A DNA stretch of 64,000 nucleotides. Source: Porphyra umbilicalis. Lineage: Eukaryota; Rhodophyta; Bangiophyceae; Bangiales; Bangiaceae. A model generated the notes under the pieces. The model did not search any database. It was not told where the DNA came from and saw nothing but the letters and a program-made list of their open reading frames with translations. Each line of letters begins with the position of its first letter. The first letter of the stretch is position 1. Below, piece by piece: positions 21,989 through 33,500 of the stretch. The translations under genes and the position numbers were made by a program. The DNA lies in NCBI GenBank assembly GCA_002049455.2, contig KV918937.1:62001-126000 (forward strand), given 5' to 3'.

Positions 21989-23519
21989 ATGGGTCCCCTA
22001 CGGACCCCGCCGACGCGGCGGCGCGCGCGCTTCCCGCCCTCCCCACCTCTGGCGTTTCTCTCCCGGCTAACGGCACCAAAACACGACGCCGCCACCCGCA
22101 CCATCTCGCCCGCCATCCTTAACACCCGCCCGGCGGTGCCGTCGGCCGCCGACCGTCGTGGCAGCGGTGGCGGTCGCCTGCGGGGAAATCCGGTACCCGA
22201 AGCCCCCCCGGGTGGGGATTCCACGCCGTCCCCCCCCCCACAACCTACTTGGAACTCTCCCTCCGCTGCCGAGACCTGCCCAACACCGACGTCATTTCCA
22301 AAACCGACCCGTTTGTGGTGCTCTTTACCCGCGCCGGCGCGGGCGCCGAGTGGGAAAAGGCGCCCGAGCCGACGGAAACGGTGCACAACTGCCTCTCCCC
22401 GGCCTTTGTCAAGTGCTTTGACCTCCCCTATGGCGGCGGCGGTGGGAAGGGACGTGGTGGCCCCCCGGCGGGTGCCGCCGGCGCCGTTGCGCGGGTGGCC
22501 GCTGCGGCCGCCCTCAAAATGCACCTCAGCTTTGAGGTGTATGACCGGGACAGTCGGCGGCCTGAGCTCAACTTGCAAGAGTTTGTCGGCAGCGCCGACA
22601 CGACGGTCGGCGCGGTGTTGGCGGCGGACGGGTGGACGCGCGAGTTGCCGCTCGCCAACGTGCTCAACGCCGCCAACCGCCAGTCGGCGTTTGTGGCAGG
22701 CTCCACGAGCGGGGGGGGGGCGCCGCCGCGGGGGGGGCGACGGGCGGCGGCAACGCCGCGGCGGTGGCGGCGTTGGAGCGGGAGCGGGAACTCGCGGCGC
22801 GCCACTTTGCGTCCAAGGCCGGGTACATTGTCGTGGAAGCGGAGCTGATCCGCCCACCCCCCACGCCGTGGACGTACGTGGTCGATTTTGGGTTTGACGC
22901 GCCACTCCCGACGTTGCCGGCCGGGGCGGACGGCGGCGGGGGGGGTGGCCTCATCTCGGGGGGCATGACCACCCTTTTCCGTCGCGGCAGCGGCAGTGGT
23001 GGCAGCGGGAGCGTCAGCAGCGGCAGCAGCGCGGGCGTTGTGGCCAATGGTGGCGGTGGCGCCGGCGGCGGCGGTGGCGGCAACACCATTGGCCGCAAAG
23101 GCCTCTTTTACGTCCTTGCCAAAGAGTCGGTCCACCGAGACGCGCTCTTCCTCCCCCTCATCCGCTCCCCGCTGCTCGTCGGCGCGGGCGTCGGCGGGAG
23201 TGTGTGGGCGCCCGTGCCCATCGCCGCCGAAAAGGTCGATGGCGGGGACGACGGGCGGCGGTTGCGGCTTGAGGTGTGGGCGGCCGCGCGCAGCGGCGAC
23301 CACACGCTCGTCGCTTGGTGGACGGTGACGGCGGGGGAGTTGAAGGCGGCACGACGGGGGGCGTCGTGGGCGGCGGTGGGAGAGGAGGTCGGTGTGGGGG
23401 GGAAGGGGGGGACCGGCTGGCGTCTGCAAGGGCATTTGGTGTGTGGCGGCGTGCGGGGGGGCGGTTCAGGCTTTACTTTTGTGCTGCGCGCGGGGGGTTG
23501 GCGCTGGGCGCCAGCGTGA
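21989..23519 (+). CDS. Copine-like protein with two C2 domains
   Basis: C2 domains bind membranes and phospholipids, often under calcium control. The first C2 begins TTYLELSLRCRDLPNTD and runs through SKTDPFVVLF, NCLSPAFVKCFDLPY, LSFEVYDRDS and EFVGSADTTVGAVL, close to the copine C2A pattern. A second C2-like part follows (KGLFYVLAKESVHRD, IRSPLLVG, RRLRLEVWAAARSGDHTLVAWW). The von Willebrand A (copine) domain that normally follows is absent before the stop at 23519. Frames change at the C run 22230-22239 and the G runs 22711-22720/22730-22737. The start is uncertain: ATG 21989 gives a basic, proline-rich leader, and C2A coding is secure only from about 22240. Whether the vWA domain was lost or never present cannot be told here. 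Confidence 0.75.
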
Positions 23520-24417
23520 GCACGCCGGGTGGGCGGCCTCGGTGGTTTCATGCAGGCCCGGCGGGAGGCAGCTCGCCGTCATGGAACCGCCCGAGGGCCG
23601 TGGGCGGTGGAACGGCGCCTGGTGATTGTCCATGTAACCGGTCCCTCCTCATTTTTCTTCCTGCATGCGCCAAGGGTGAACGTGGGGTGTACTTGTCTTT
23701 GTTGTCGGACGGAAGGGGCCGCGGCTGCAGCGGTTGCAGATGGCTGCTGCCTTCTACCCGGCGCTTGTGTCTGCTGGTACAATGGAGTACAGTATCAGTA
23801 GGGGGCGACTCAAACTGGCCGTCTCCCGACCTTGAGCGGGCGGCCGCCCGCGCGGGGTGCCAAGCGCTGGCGGCACACACCCCACCGCCTTTGTCCGTCT
23901 CACGGACACAACGGGGCCCTTGTCTACCCGCTGCGGCTTGGCCGCACGGCCAATCCGCCCACGACACACCCCACCCCGGGCCAATCGATGGCAGCATGCG
24001 CGCGGTGCCGCCACGTCACAAACGGCAGGCGCTGTAAGGAGGGCGTCGTCCGCCAGACGGGCGCGACGGCACGCACGCACCTGCTTCTGCCGCGTCGGGG
24101 TCCCCGCCGCTTGCCGCGTCGTGGTCCGCCGCGGTCAGAACCAGGGGTCGCCCCCCGCCACCCAGACCCCCCCGCGTTTGCCCGCGGTCCGTCTGGGGGG
24201 CATTGGCCCGTGATCCCGTGACCGGCGGCGACGCCCGCCATTGTCCGCTTGCCCACCACCACCGCCGGCGCCGCCCCCGTCGCCACCCCGACGGCGGTGG
24301 CTGCCGCCGCCGCTCCTGCCACCGCATCCGTGCACCCTTCCTCCCGCCCCTCCACCATTGCCGTCGCCGTCCCCTGCCTCCGCCCCGCCCCCGGTCACGG
24401 GTGCTCCCGTCGTCCCA
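23520..24417. other. Intergenic, no gene seen
   Basis: Short frames only. The region is less GC-extreme than its neighbours (23600-23820) and probably holds the copine 3' UTR and the inhibitor-2 promoter. Confidence 0.4.
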
Positions 24418-26080
24418 ATGGAAGTTGTTGTCACGGGGGATGTTGCGAGTCGCGGGCCGTCGTCCCCCCCCCCACCCCCATGCCGGCGATCCCCGCCCCT
24501 GCCGCCCCCCCGCCGCCGCCGCCGCTGCCCCCGCCCCCGCCGCCGCCGCCGCTGCTGCCGCCGACGCTCCCGACGCTGCCGACGCGCCGTCGTGGGGTGT
24601 CCTCGGCGTTGCCGACGGCCTCCTCCGCTCCGTCCACGGTGGCGCCGCGTCCGGCGGGGGCGGCGCCACGGCGGCGCGCGCCGTGGCGGGTGGCGCCATG
24701 CCCGCCTGCACGTGCGGCGCCGGGGGCCTTGACGCGCCGCCGTCGTCGCCCCCCCTCCCCGCCACAGCGGCGGCGGTGGCGGCGGCGGCCGTGCCCGCCG
24801 CGGCCGACGCTGCCGACGCGGCGGAGCCGGTGCCTATTGCCGACGGTGGTGGCGGCCGCGTCGGCCGCCGCCGCCGCCCCCGCGTGCGCGCGTCGACCGC
24901 CGGCCACGCGGTGCAGTGGGATGAGGCCAACTTAGCGGAAAACAAGCGCGAGGCGGACCGCGCGCCGCGCATGAAAATCCCGGAACCGCCCACGCCCTTT
25001 CGGTACGGCTCCGCGTCGGACGCGGGGTCGACCACGTCAGGCGGGTCGGCGCCGCCGTCGCCGCCGGCATCGTCGGCAGCGGCGTTGGCAGAGGCGGCGC
25101 GTGCGCGCGCGCGCGCGCGTGCCGGGGGGGGGAGCACGACGCCGCCGGGGGGGGGGCGGCGGCACCCGCGGGGGGGATGCGGCGGGCGGCGAGGCGGGGA
25201 GCGCCGCCGCCGGCGGGTCGCGGACGGGGGTGACGCTCCCGTTTTTGGACGAGGCCAAGCTCGTCGGCTTCTCCTCGTTGGAGCGCTCTCTCGCCGCGCG
25301 GGCGGGCTCCTACCCGTCCTCCCGCTCGAGTGGCTCCCTCGACGGCGCGATGCCGTCGCCCGCGCGGGAAGACGGGGAGGATGGGGAGGAGGAGGAGGGG
25401 GAGGAGGACGATGAGGAGGACGGGGGTGAGGCGCCAGACGCGGCGACCGAGGCGGCGGCGGCCGTGGCGGCGGTTGTCTTGACGGGCGCCGTTAGCACCA
25501 GCGGGGCGCCCGACGGTGGGGGCGACGCCGACGCGGCGGCGGCCGCCCCGCCCGCGGCGGCCCCACGCGTCGCGCCCAACGGTCGGGCGCCACGCGGCCC
25601 GAGCGCGGGCGCCGACTCGCCCGACGCTGACCGGGACGGCGGCTCCACGTCGAGCGCGTCGGGCAGTGGCAGCCGCAGCGACAGCGACAGCAGCAGCGGC
25701 GACAGCGGCGGCGGCGGGCCGTCCCACCTCACCGCCGTCCAGCGGTGGGCGGCGGGCGCCGCGTTGCGGCCGGAAGCGCGGCGGCCGCGCCGCCGCGCGG
25801 GCGTCAAGCGCACCGTGTCCATCGACACGGGGGCGGCGGTCGTTGGGGGGGGCGCGGGGGGGGCGCGGCCGGACCCCCGTCGGCGGGCGCGGCAGCAGCG
25901 GGCGCGGGGGCGGCGGGCACCGCCGGCGGCGGCGCCGGCGGCGCCGGCGGTGGCAGCGGGGAGAAGAAGGTCTTCCAAGCCAAGCGCATGGTGCATTATC
26001 GGGGGGAGTTTTTGGCGGCGCGCGCGCGCGCGGCGGCGGCGGAGAGCAGCAGCGAGGAGAGCACGTCGAGCGGCGGCTGA
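24418..26080 (+). CDS. Protein phosphatase 1 inhibitor-2 (IPP-2/GLC8 family)
   Basis: Inhibitor-2 binds and modulates the PP1 catalytic subunit. The family core is clear: HAVQWDEANLAENKREADR followed by MKIPEPPTPFRYGSASD (the PxTP phosphorylation site and the preceding K-I-x-E-P), then an acidic tract (DGEDGEEEEGEEDDEED), and the C-terminal PP1-active-site segment VFQAKRMVHYRGEFLAARA, equivalent to the family's KRKAHYxE motif. The protein is much longer than usual because of Ala/Gly/Ser-rich filler. Frames change at G runs 25124-25156 and 25845-25863. The start is uncertain: ATG 24418 (MEVVVTGDVASRG) precedes a C run at about 24462 after which the coding frame changes. The N-terminal KGILK motif was not found. 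Confidence 0.85.
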
Positions 26081-27166
26081 GCTGTGACGGGGTGGCGGGG
26101 GGGGGGGGGCGGGGGGGGGGATTGGGTGGGCGGCCAATGGGGGTGGCGGTGGTGGCGCGGCAGTTTGGCAGCGGTTGGTGCGCTCGTTGCGGGCTCGCGC
26201 GCCAGTTGCGTTGTGGTGTGGCCAGATGAGTTTTGTGTTTTGCTGCACGGGGGTCTTTTGCGGCATGTGTACCATGGGGGCTCTTGTTTGCTCTTTTTCG
26301 TGTTCGACGTGGGGTGTCTCACGGTGCTTTCTTACTTACCATGTGTGCTTTTGTTTGACGCGAGTGCGCGGTACGGTAGCCATGGAAGGTCCAGCTGGTG
26401 TTCCACTGTTGTGACGGAGGGGGGTGCAGCGCCCTCCGGCCCAGCTGAGGACACCGCTCTCGCCTGGCGTCTACGTGTCTCTCTTCTCTGTTTGTTGCCA
26501 TCGTTGGGTGGGACAGCTGAGAAAATACAGAGAATCACTGCATTGTTATTGGACTTGGCACGACACATGTGGAAAGAATTTGAAGGCACCCGGCACTTCG
26601 CCACGCACGTCGGCGCTTCACCGTCTTCCTCCCAACCTTCCTCCTGCCTCGGCTGCATTTTACCGTCCGCCCGAATGCACCCGCGTTCCCGCAGACTCGG
26701 CGAGCGACACGCGAGTGGCTGTCAACCCAAGTGGCGATCAAGTCATGGCTGTTCCTCCTACCCGCGGCAGACTCACTGCCTTTGTGCTGGGTCCTCCATG
26801 AAGGGTGGAGCGGCCCATTGTCGTGCCCATACCCCCCACTCCCCGTGTCGTTGCCTCTCTTCATCCATCTTTTTCTCCCCTGCTCACGGGCCCCACTCGA
26901 AGCACGCATCCATTCACGCCTGATAGAGCCGCCTGCTGATGGATGGCGTGCGGCGGGCGGCTCGCGCACGGGCGCCACCCGGCGTAACGTTGGCGGCTCC
27001 CACGACGGCTTGCCCACACCCGCCACCCTCCGCCACGGTGAGCGGCCGCAGTTCAACGCCGTGCCCCTCCGTGGCTCCTTGGTGAGCGCACCACCAGCAA
27101 CGCCAGGTGAGAGACTCGTGCCGTCTGGCGCGGGAGCTCCGTGTCCCCCACCACCGGCGACGCACC
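26081..27166. other. Intergenic, no gene seen
   Basis: G-rich at 26090-26120, then a T-rich plus-strand section at 26220-26360. Frames across it lack domains. The 3' part should hold the promoter of the next gene. Confidence 0.4.
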
Positions 27167-28540
27167 ATGGGCCGCGACGCCCGCCCGTCGGGGCGGCGCC
27201 CCCCATTGGCGGCCCATCCGAGCGACGGTACAGACGGCGGGCACGGTGGGACGTCGCGGAGACGGTCCCACCACCACAGCAACGGCGGCGGCGACCGGCG
27301 GCGGCGCGGCCGGCACGGCGCGGCGGCGGCCGTGCAACTCGTCAAGGGCGTGCTCCACTCCCCCACCGGCCGCGCGGCGCTGCTCTTCTCCTTCTCCGTG
27401 ACGGTGGTGCTCGTGCAGACGCTCTCCCTGTACCGACCGGCGGCGTTTGCGGGGCTCACCCGCAACCTGTCGGCGGTGCGGTGGCCCCGCGCGTTTGGGC
27501 GGGGGGGGGGCGCCACGCGCGGCGCGGCGCCGCACCGAGCCAGCTGGTTCCAAGAGGAGGACCCGTCGCGCGTGGGCGGCGCCCCCGCCGGTGGTGGGGG
27601 TGGGGGTGCCGCCGCCGCCGCTGCGGCGCGGCGGCGGCCCGCGGACGCCTTTGGCACCGTGCCCATCCCCGACGGCGTGCAGCCGCTGCCGAGCCTCACC
27701 GCCGCTGGCGGCGCGGATGGGGCGCCAAGCGCGTCTGCCGCCGCCGCTGGCGCGGGGGGCGACGCGGCAGCCTCGCCCACGCGCTTTGCGTCGTGGGCCG
27801 TGTCGTCCACCTCGGGCGGCGGCGGGGCGGTCGCCCCCTTCCTCCTCGCCGCCGCCTCGGCGCCGGCGGCGGGCATGGAGGCGCCCCCAACGTCGGTGTA
27901 TACGGTGCGGCAGCCCAAAGGCTGGTGGGGCTGTGACCGTCCCTACTGGGTCGCCTGCAAAGGCGTCTACCGGTCGATCAAGCGCCTCGACGCGGTCGCG
28001 GTGATGGACGTGAATTGTCTCGCCAACGCCGACTACCTGCCGGTCGTCTTTGCGCACCTGCGCCTCGAATTCCGCTACATCCGCTTTGTGTGTGCGGAGC
28101 GGGACGCGGACCGCCTCGCGGCGGCGCAGGCCAAATACCGCAGCGTCGACGCCAAAATGTCCTTCATCACGTTTGACCCGTTTGCAGCCGACGCGGCCTA
28201 CCCCCCGCGCCTCGACGTGGTGCTCGCCATTGGCGCGTTTGCTGGGCAGAGTCTCATCCGCTCCATGCGCCTCTTCCGCGCGCTGCACACGTCGGGCGCC
28301 GCGCGGTACGTGGTGTTTGACAACTTCCCGTCGCTCGACAATGGGCCGTCGGTGGGAGCCGGGGGGGGGAGGGTGGCCGGCGTGGGAGGCGTCAACAAGG
28401 GCCGCATCAACGTGTACAAGGGGCCGTTTATGTTTCCGCCGGCAAAGTACATGTACGAGAACGCGACGGAGGTGTATGGGACGGAGCACAGTCAGATTTT
28501 GGCGTTGGCAGTGGCCGACCTGTTTCCGGCTGCCACCTAA
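27167..28540 (+). CDS. Type II membrane protein with methyltransferase-like domain
   Basis: ATG 27167 (MGRDARPSG, 457 aa) fits better than the upstream in-frame codon at 27107. A basic cytosolic tail is followed by one hydrophobic anchor (GRAALLFSFSVTVVLVQTLSLY), then Gly/Ala linkers and a globular C-terminal half of about 200 residues. That half has Rossmann-like alternation: LDAVAVMDVNCL, RYIRFVCAERDADRL, KMSFITFDPF, RLDVVLAIGAFAGQSLIRS, ARYVVFDNF, and a final INVYKGPFMFPPAKYMYENATEVYGTEH. MDVNCL, CAERD and FDPF sit where SAM methyltransferases have motifs I-III, but the G-x-G loop is not classical. Location in Golgi or ER is inferred from topology. The frame is uninterrupted. An O-methyltransferase for cell-wall galactan is a guess only. 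Confidence 0.65.
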   Translation: MGRDARPSGRRPPLAAHPSDGTDGGHGGTSRRRSHHHSNGGGDRRRRGRHGAAAAVQLVKGVLHSPTGRAALLFSFSVTVVLVQTLSLYRPAAFAGLTRNLSAVRWPRAFGRGGGATRGAAPHRASWFQEEDPSRVGGAPAGGGGGGAAAAAAARRRPADAFGTVPIPDGVQPLPSLTAAGGADGAPSASAAAAGAGGDAAASPTRFASWAVSSTSGGGGAVAPFLLAAASAPAAGMEAPPTSVYTVRQPKGWWGCDRPYWVACKGVYRSIKRLDAVAVMDVNCLANADYLPVVFAHLRLEFRYIRFVCAERDADRLAAAQAKYRSVDAKMSFITFDPFAADAAYPPRLDVVLAIGAFAGQSLIRSMRLFRALHTSGAARYVVFDNFPSLDNGPSVGAGGGRVAGVGGVNKGRINVYKGPFMFPPAKYMYENATEVYGTEHSQILALAVADLFPAAT

Positions 28541-28711
28541 GAAGCGGCGTAGTGTGGGGCTGACTGGTTGTGTCATACTGCCCCTCTACAGAACCCTGTT
28601 GGCTGTGGCTCAAGGCTCTCTGGTGCTTGAGCGGAAACCTCCGGTCTCTTCGAATCATCGTTCAAAGTCGTGCTCATTCTCAGCGTACGACAACATGAGA
28701 TACAGTGGGGT

Positions 28712-29287
28712 TTAAAAGTCATATTCTTCCTCTTGCTCCTCCCCGTCCTCTTCCCCGTCAATAGTGCCACAGAGGTGCGCAACCCCACTCAACACCCGAA
28801 TCCCCAGCGAGCTCATGCTGCCATCGTCGGTAGCAGCCAGGGTGGCAACAAGCCGTGAGTCCGCCTCGACAACACCGGCCGCCAGTGTCGAGGTATCAGC
28901 CGCCTGGGCGGGGTCGCCGACCGGCGAGGGCAAGGCCTGATGCACACCCATTGTAGCTGCCAGCGGCACCCCCGGCCCAGCGAGCCCAGCCGCCGCCGAC
29001 TGATCCGACGCGCCCGCCGCCTCTGCCCCCATCGCCGCCAGCGCCGCTCCGATGGCCGAGGTCGTCGGCGCGGTGGGAGCGGCTGCGGGGCGGGCACACC
29101 CCCTTGCGCCGGGAGCCGCCCCGCTCTCGGCAGCGACCACCGCCTGCAGCGCGGCGCCTTCCACCGACAGGGCGCGGAGGGTTTGGACGAGCAGCTTTTC
29201 GGCGGCTTGGAGGTGCCGAATCTCGCCCAACAGCCGCCGGCGTGCAATGACCGCGCGGTGGCGGAGGGAGGGGGGGCGGCGGGGCAT
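28712..29287 (-). CDS. Small coiled-coil protein with acidic tail, function unknown
   Basis: ATG 29287 gives 191 residues. The N-terminus is basic (MPRRPPSLRHRAVIARRRLL), followed by a heptad-like helix (LGEIRHLQAAEKLLVQTL), a long Ala/Gly/Thr-rich middle, and a conserved-looking end (LGIRVLSGVAHLCGTID) running into an acidic tail (EEDGEEQEEEYDF). The basic-helix-acidic layout is common in small subunits of nuclear or centromere complexes, but I do not recognise the family. It is convergent with the methyltransferase-like gene (stops 28540 and 28712), leaving 171 bp between them. Confidence 0.55.
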   Translation of the reverse strand: MPRRPPSLRHRAVIARRRLLGEIRHLQAAEKLLVQTLRALSVEGAALQAVVAAESGAAPGARGCARPAAAPTAPTTSAIGAALAAMGAEAAGASDQSAAAGLAGPGVPLAATMGVHQALPSPVGDPAQAADTSTLAAGVVEADSRLVATLAATDDGSMSSLGIRVLSGVAHLCGTIDGEEDGEEQEEEYDF

Positions 29288-30500
29288 GGCGACGGGTCTT
29301 GGTGCGCGGGTTTGTCAGGTGAGTGATGCCCGGGGCAGCTGCACCGGGCAAGCCACCAGTGCCGCCTGCCACGAAGAATCAATCATGAAAAAACCTGCGC
29401 TACGTCCAACGGGGAAGGGCACAGCCGTGAAACACACGCCGAAACACAACGACGGCGGAAAAGTCCGAAGAGAACCACAAAATGCGTCAATACGGCATCA
29501 CCGCGTCGGCCGTTTGATAGGCCATACCATGTCGGCCCCAACGCACAAGCCATGATGAGCGACGCCCAGAGGGGCCGCAAGCAATCAACGATCAGTCTCC
29601 GCCCACGTGCCTGGCTTGAAAGTTGGCACGCGCGACGCTCCGCGCATTAGAAGCATAGTCGATCATACGGGGAAAGAGTCATCCTCTCAGCGTTGCTTGC
29701 ACACCGTGAAAAAGAAAAACCAGATCAGAAAGGACATGCATACCTACCTCGTCATGGATGGCGCCGAGCGCAAGTGTGAAGTTGGACAAGGCGCAAATGC
29801 CAGTCTACAATTCACCACCGTCACGACACCTCCATGCCACCCGGGGAGCAACACGGCAGAGGCAGGTCGCTCACGACAACGGTGGCGTCTGCGTCGGCGA
29901 ACAGACGCGGCTGGGCCCGACGTCGTCGGGCAAGAGTTGATAAAGAGACAGAAGTGATCAGACACAGTGTGTGGCTAAATCAGTTTGTATTTACCAGGAG
30001 TTCGTTTGCCACTTCTGCATCTTCCCAAAAGCGACGGGGTCCACTTGGGTCATGCTGCAGATAGGATACAACTGTCCAAGATATACTTCTCTGGTAGCCA
30101 GCTGAGTTTAAGTTCCTTGCAAATATATATTGTTGTCTCTTTTTGGCGGACTTTTCTGCCGTCGGCCACGTGACCGAGGTCTTGATGGCGCGGTGGCGGG
30201 CAACAGCGAACTGACGCGAAGCACGCGTCGAGCCGTTTCCATCGCCCACCGCGTCAACGGGCGCGCTCGCGACGCCAACCGGAGGTGGAGGGCGAAGGCG
30301 CCGTGCGGCCACGACTCCACGCGCGCACCGCCGTCGTAGGTACGACAGGCGGGGCGTCCCGTTTCCCTTTGCGCGTTTTTTTTTTCGTTGAACTCGTCCG
30401 CTCTCGGGCCTGTGTCCGCACACCTGCTTGCTCACTGTGCGGTGCGGCGGTGCCTCCGAGCAGCAAGAGGCGCAGTGCGCCCCCCCCCCTGCCTCTCGCT
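29288..30500. other. Divergent intergenic region upstream of XRN1, no gene seen
   Basis: Composition falls to moderate GC (about 29370-30180). No domain-bearing frame is seen. It should contain the XRN1 promoter and 5' UTR, with a T-run just before 30390. Confidence 0.4.
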
Positions 30501-33500
30501 ATGGGGGTTCCGAAGTTCTATCGCTGGGTGTCTGAGCGGTATCCGTTGATCAACACGCCGTTGAATGGCACCTGCCGTGCGCCGGCCATCGACAACCTGT
30601 ACCTGGACATGAACGGCGTCGTGCACAACTGTGCTCGAGCGGCGGGCGTTGACGATGGCGACGGGCGGTACGTGATGAGCGCATCGGCGGCGGCACCGAC
30701 GCAAGACGAGATGCTTCTGGCTGTCTTCAAGTATATCGACATGCTCGTCACGCTCGTCCGCCCCCGCGCGCTGCTCTACATGGCCATTGACGGCGTGGCG
30801 CCGCGTGCCAAGATGAATCAGCAGCGCTCCCGGCGCTTCCGGTCAGCGCAGGAGCGGGCAGAGGAGTACGCCGCCGCGGCGGCGGCCGACCCGTACGCGG
30901 CCGCAGACGCGTCGCCGCCGTTTGACTCCAACTGCATCACCCCCGGGACGGTGTTCATGGCGCGCCTGACGCAGGTTCTCCAATACTTTGCACAGAAGAA
31001 GCTGGCCGAGGACGCTTCCTGGGCAGGCCTGTCGGTCGTGCTGTCGGGCGCGGAGGTGCCGGGCGAGGGCGAACACAAAATCATGGAGTACATCCGTCAG
31101 CAGAAGCTGTCGGGGGAGCTCGGGCCTCACACCCGCCACTGCCTCTACGGCCTCGACGCTGACCTCATCATGCTCGGGTTAGTCACCCACGAGCGCCATT
31201 TTGTGTTGCTGCGGGAAAAGGTCGACTACACGGCGTTTGCGCGGAAGCGGAGCAAGCCTCGGTCGGTGGCCAAGCTCGACACGACCACCTTTGGCGAGTT
31301 TGAGTTGCTGTCCATCGGCGTCCTCCGTGAGTATATCGACGTTGAGTTTAAGCAGGCGCTGTCCACTCTCCCCGAGTACAACTTGGAGCGCATTGTTGAC
31401 GACTTTGTGTTCATGATGTTCCTGGTCGGCAATGACTTCCTGCCAAATCTGCCAACGATGGACATCAAGGAGGGCGCCCTCAACGTGATGATCCAGCTGT
31501 ACAAGGGGCTCATCCCGCGGCTTGGCGGGTACTTGTCGGACGCCGGTACCATCAATCCGGCCCGCTTTGAGGTGTTCATCTCCAAGCTCGGGCAACTGGA
31601 GGCGGTCGTGCTCAAGCGCCGCAACGATGCCAACAAGAGGAATCGTGGCGGCGGCGGTCGCGGCGGCTCGAAGTCGACACTTGAGGGCGTCGCTTCGGAC
31701 TTTGACGCGCTGTGGGGCTTCACGCCGCGCCACCTTGAGTCGGACATTGACAGCTTCGAGGACGACGAGGTCGAGGAACCAGACGCGGGTGCGGCGGCTG
31801 GGGCAGGCGCTGCTACTGGCGGGGCGGTGCTCACGCGGCGTAGTAGGAAGCGCACGTTCGCGTGGGACGCGGTCGAGCTGTCGTCCGCCCTCGAGTCGGG
31901 GGTGGCCCGCTCCGATGCTGCCGCGCTGGCGCCCGTCAAGGAGAACTACTACAAGGAAAAGATGGGCCTGCTTAAGAACGACGCGGAGGGGCACCATGCC
32001 CTCCGCAAGGCCTACATCGAGGGCCTCGTGTGGACGTTGCGCTACTACTACCACGGGTGCGCATCGTGGCGGTGGTTTTATCCGTTCCACTACGCGCCGA
32101 TGGCGTCGGACCTGATCAACCTGGCGGACCTGCTGCCGGCCGTGGCGTTTGAGCGCGGCGTACCGTTCTTCCCACAGGAGCAGTTGCTGAGTGTACTTCC
32201 CGCCTCGTCGGCGTGGTGCCTCCCCAAGCCGTACGCGGCGTTGATGACGGACCCACGGTCACCAATTGCGCGCTTCTACCCGACCTCATTTGAGACGGAC
32301 ATGAACTCTAAGAAGAATGCGTGGGAGGCGGTCGTGCTGCTGCCGTTTGTGGATGAGGCAGCGCTGCTCAAGGCGATGGCCAGCGTGCCACCGGAGCAGC
32401 TGACGGCCGACGAGCGGCGGCGCAACACGTTTGGCGACGCGATCCTGTACACCGCCCCGCTGCCGGGCACACCGGAGCGAGAAGTTGCTTCCCCGTTCCC
32501 CGACTTGCTTCCGCCGTTGCGCACTGCGGGTGGTGTTGCGTCGCACGTACTACCGCCGCCGCCGCCGGGCGTGGGCTTTGTCGCGGAGCTGCCACGAGAC
32601 AGCGGGCATGAGGCGTTTGTGGCAGGCGCTAGCTGGCCCGCCCTCCGCACCGTGCCGCACGTCAGTCGCGCGGGCAACGTGAGTGTCAACGTGTTTGGCA
32701 TGCCCTCCCGCGGCGAGTCTCTGGTGGTCGTCGTCGGCGGCAAGGTGCGGCCGCCCAAGGACTTCATCTTCTTTGACGACGCGTCCGAGTCGGACGATGG
32801 CGGCGCGGCCACCAACGGCGGTGGGTCGACGGTTTCGAAGGGCACCGACGGCTCCGCTGCCCCCGTGGTCTGCAAAACGGTCGAGGATGCTGTTTCTGCT
32901 GGCATGGGTGTCGGCAGCTACGTGCTGGTCGACTTCCCGTGGCGCTGCCCGGCATTGGTCGAGGTCATCATGGATGCCAACAAGACGCTGTCACTAAGCC
33001 CTGCGGAGCGGGCCATTGCCGACGCGTCGGGCGGGGTAGCGCCGCTGCCCCGCTCTGCGGCAACCGTCCAGACCAAGACAGACAAGGCGAAGTTCAGCCG
33101 CCTGGCCGGCACGGTGGCGGCTGAAGCCATGGAGCGTCGGGCGTTAGAGCTCGGCAACGTAGGGGTGATCATTCAGGCGCGTCCTGCCGTCGGGCGGGAC
33201 CCGCTGACGGACGTGGTCAACACACTGGCGCCGACCGTCGGCTCATTCGCGGCTTCTGTTCTGCTGCCGTGCCCGTCGTCCTTGGCGCCGGCCGCGAATG
33301 GTAGGCGTGCGCCGCCACTGCGGGTCGGCTCCCGTGTGCTATACACGGGCGACGGCCCCTTCTTTGGCACCGCTGCAACGGTGATGAAGGTGGACAACGG
33401 GGGTGAGAAGCTGGAGCTCCGTTTCCCCTTCCCTATGGCTGCAGCCAAGGAGCCGGCATTTGGCTACCGCCTGATCACGGCTGAGCGACAGGCCAACTGG

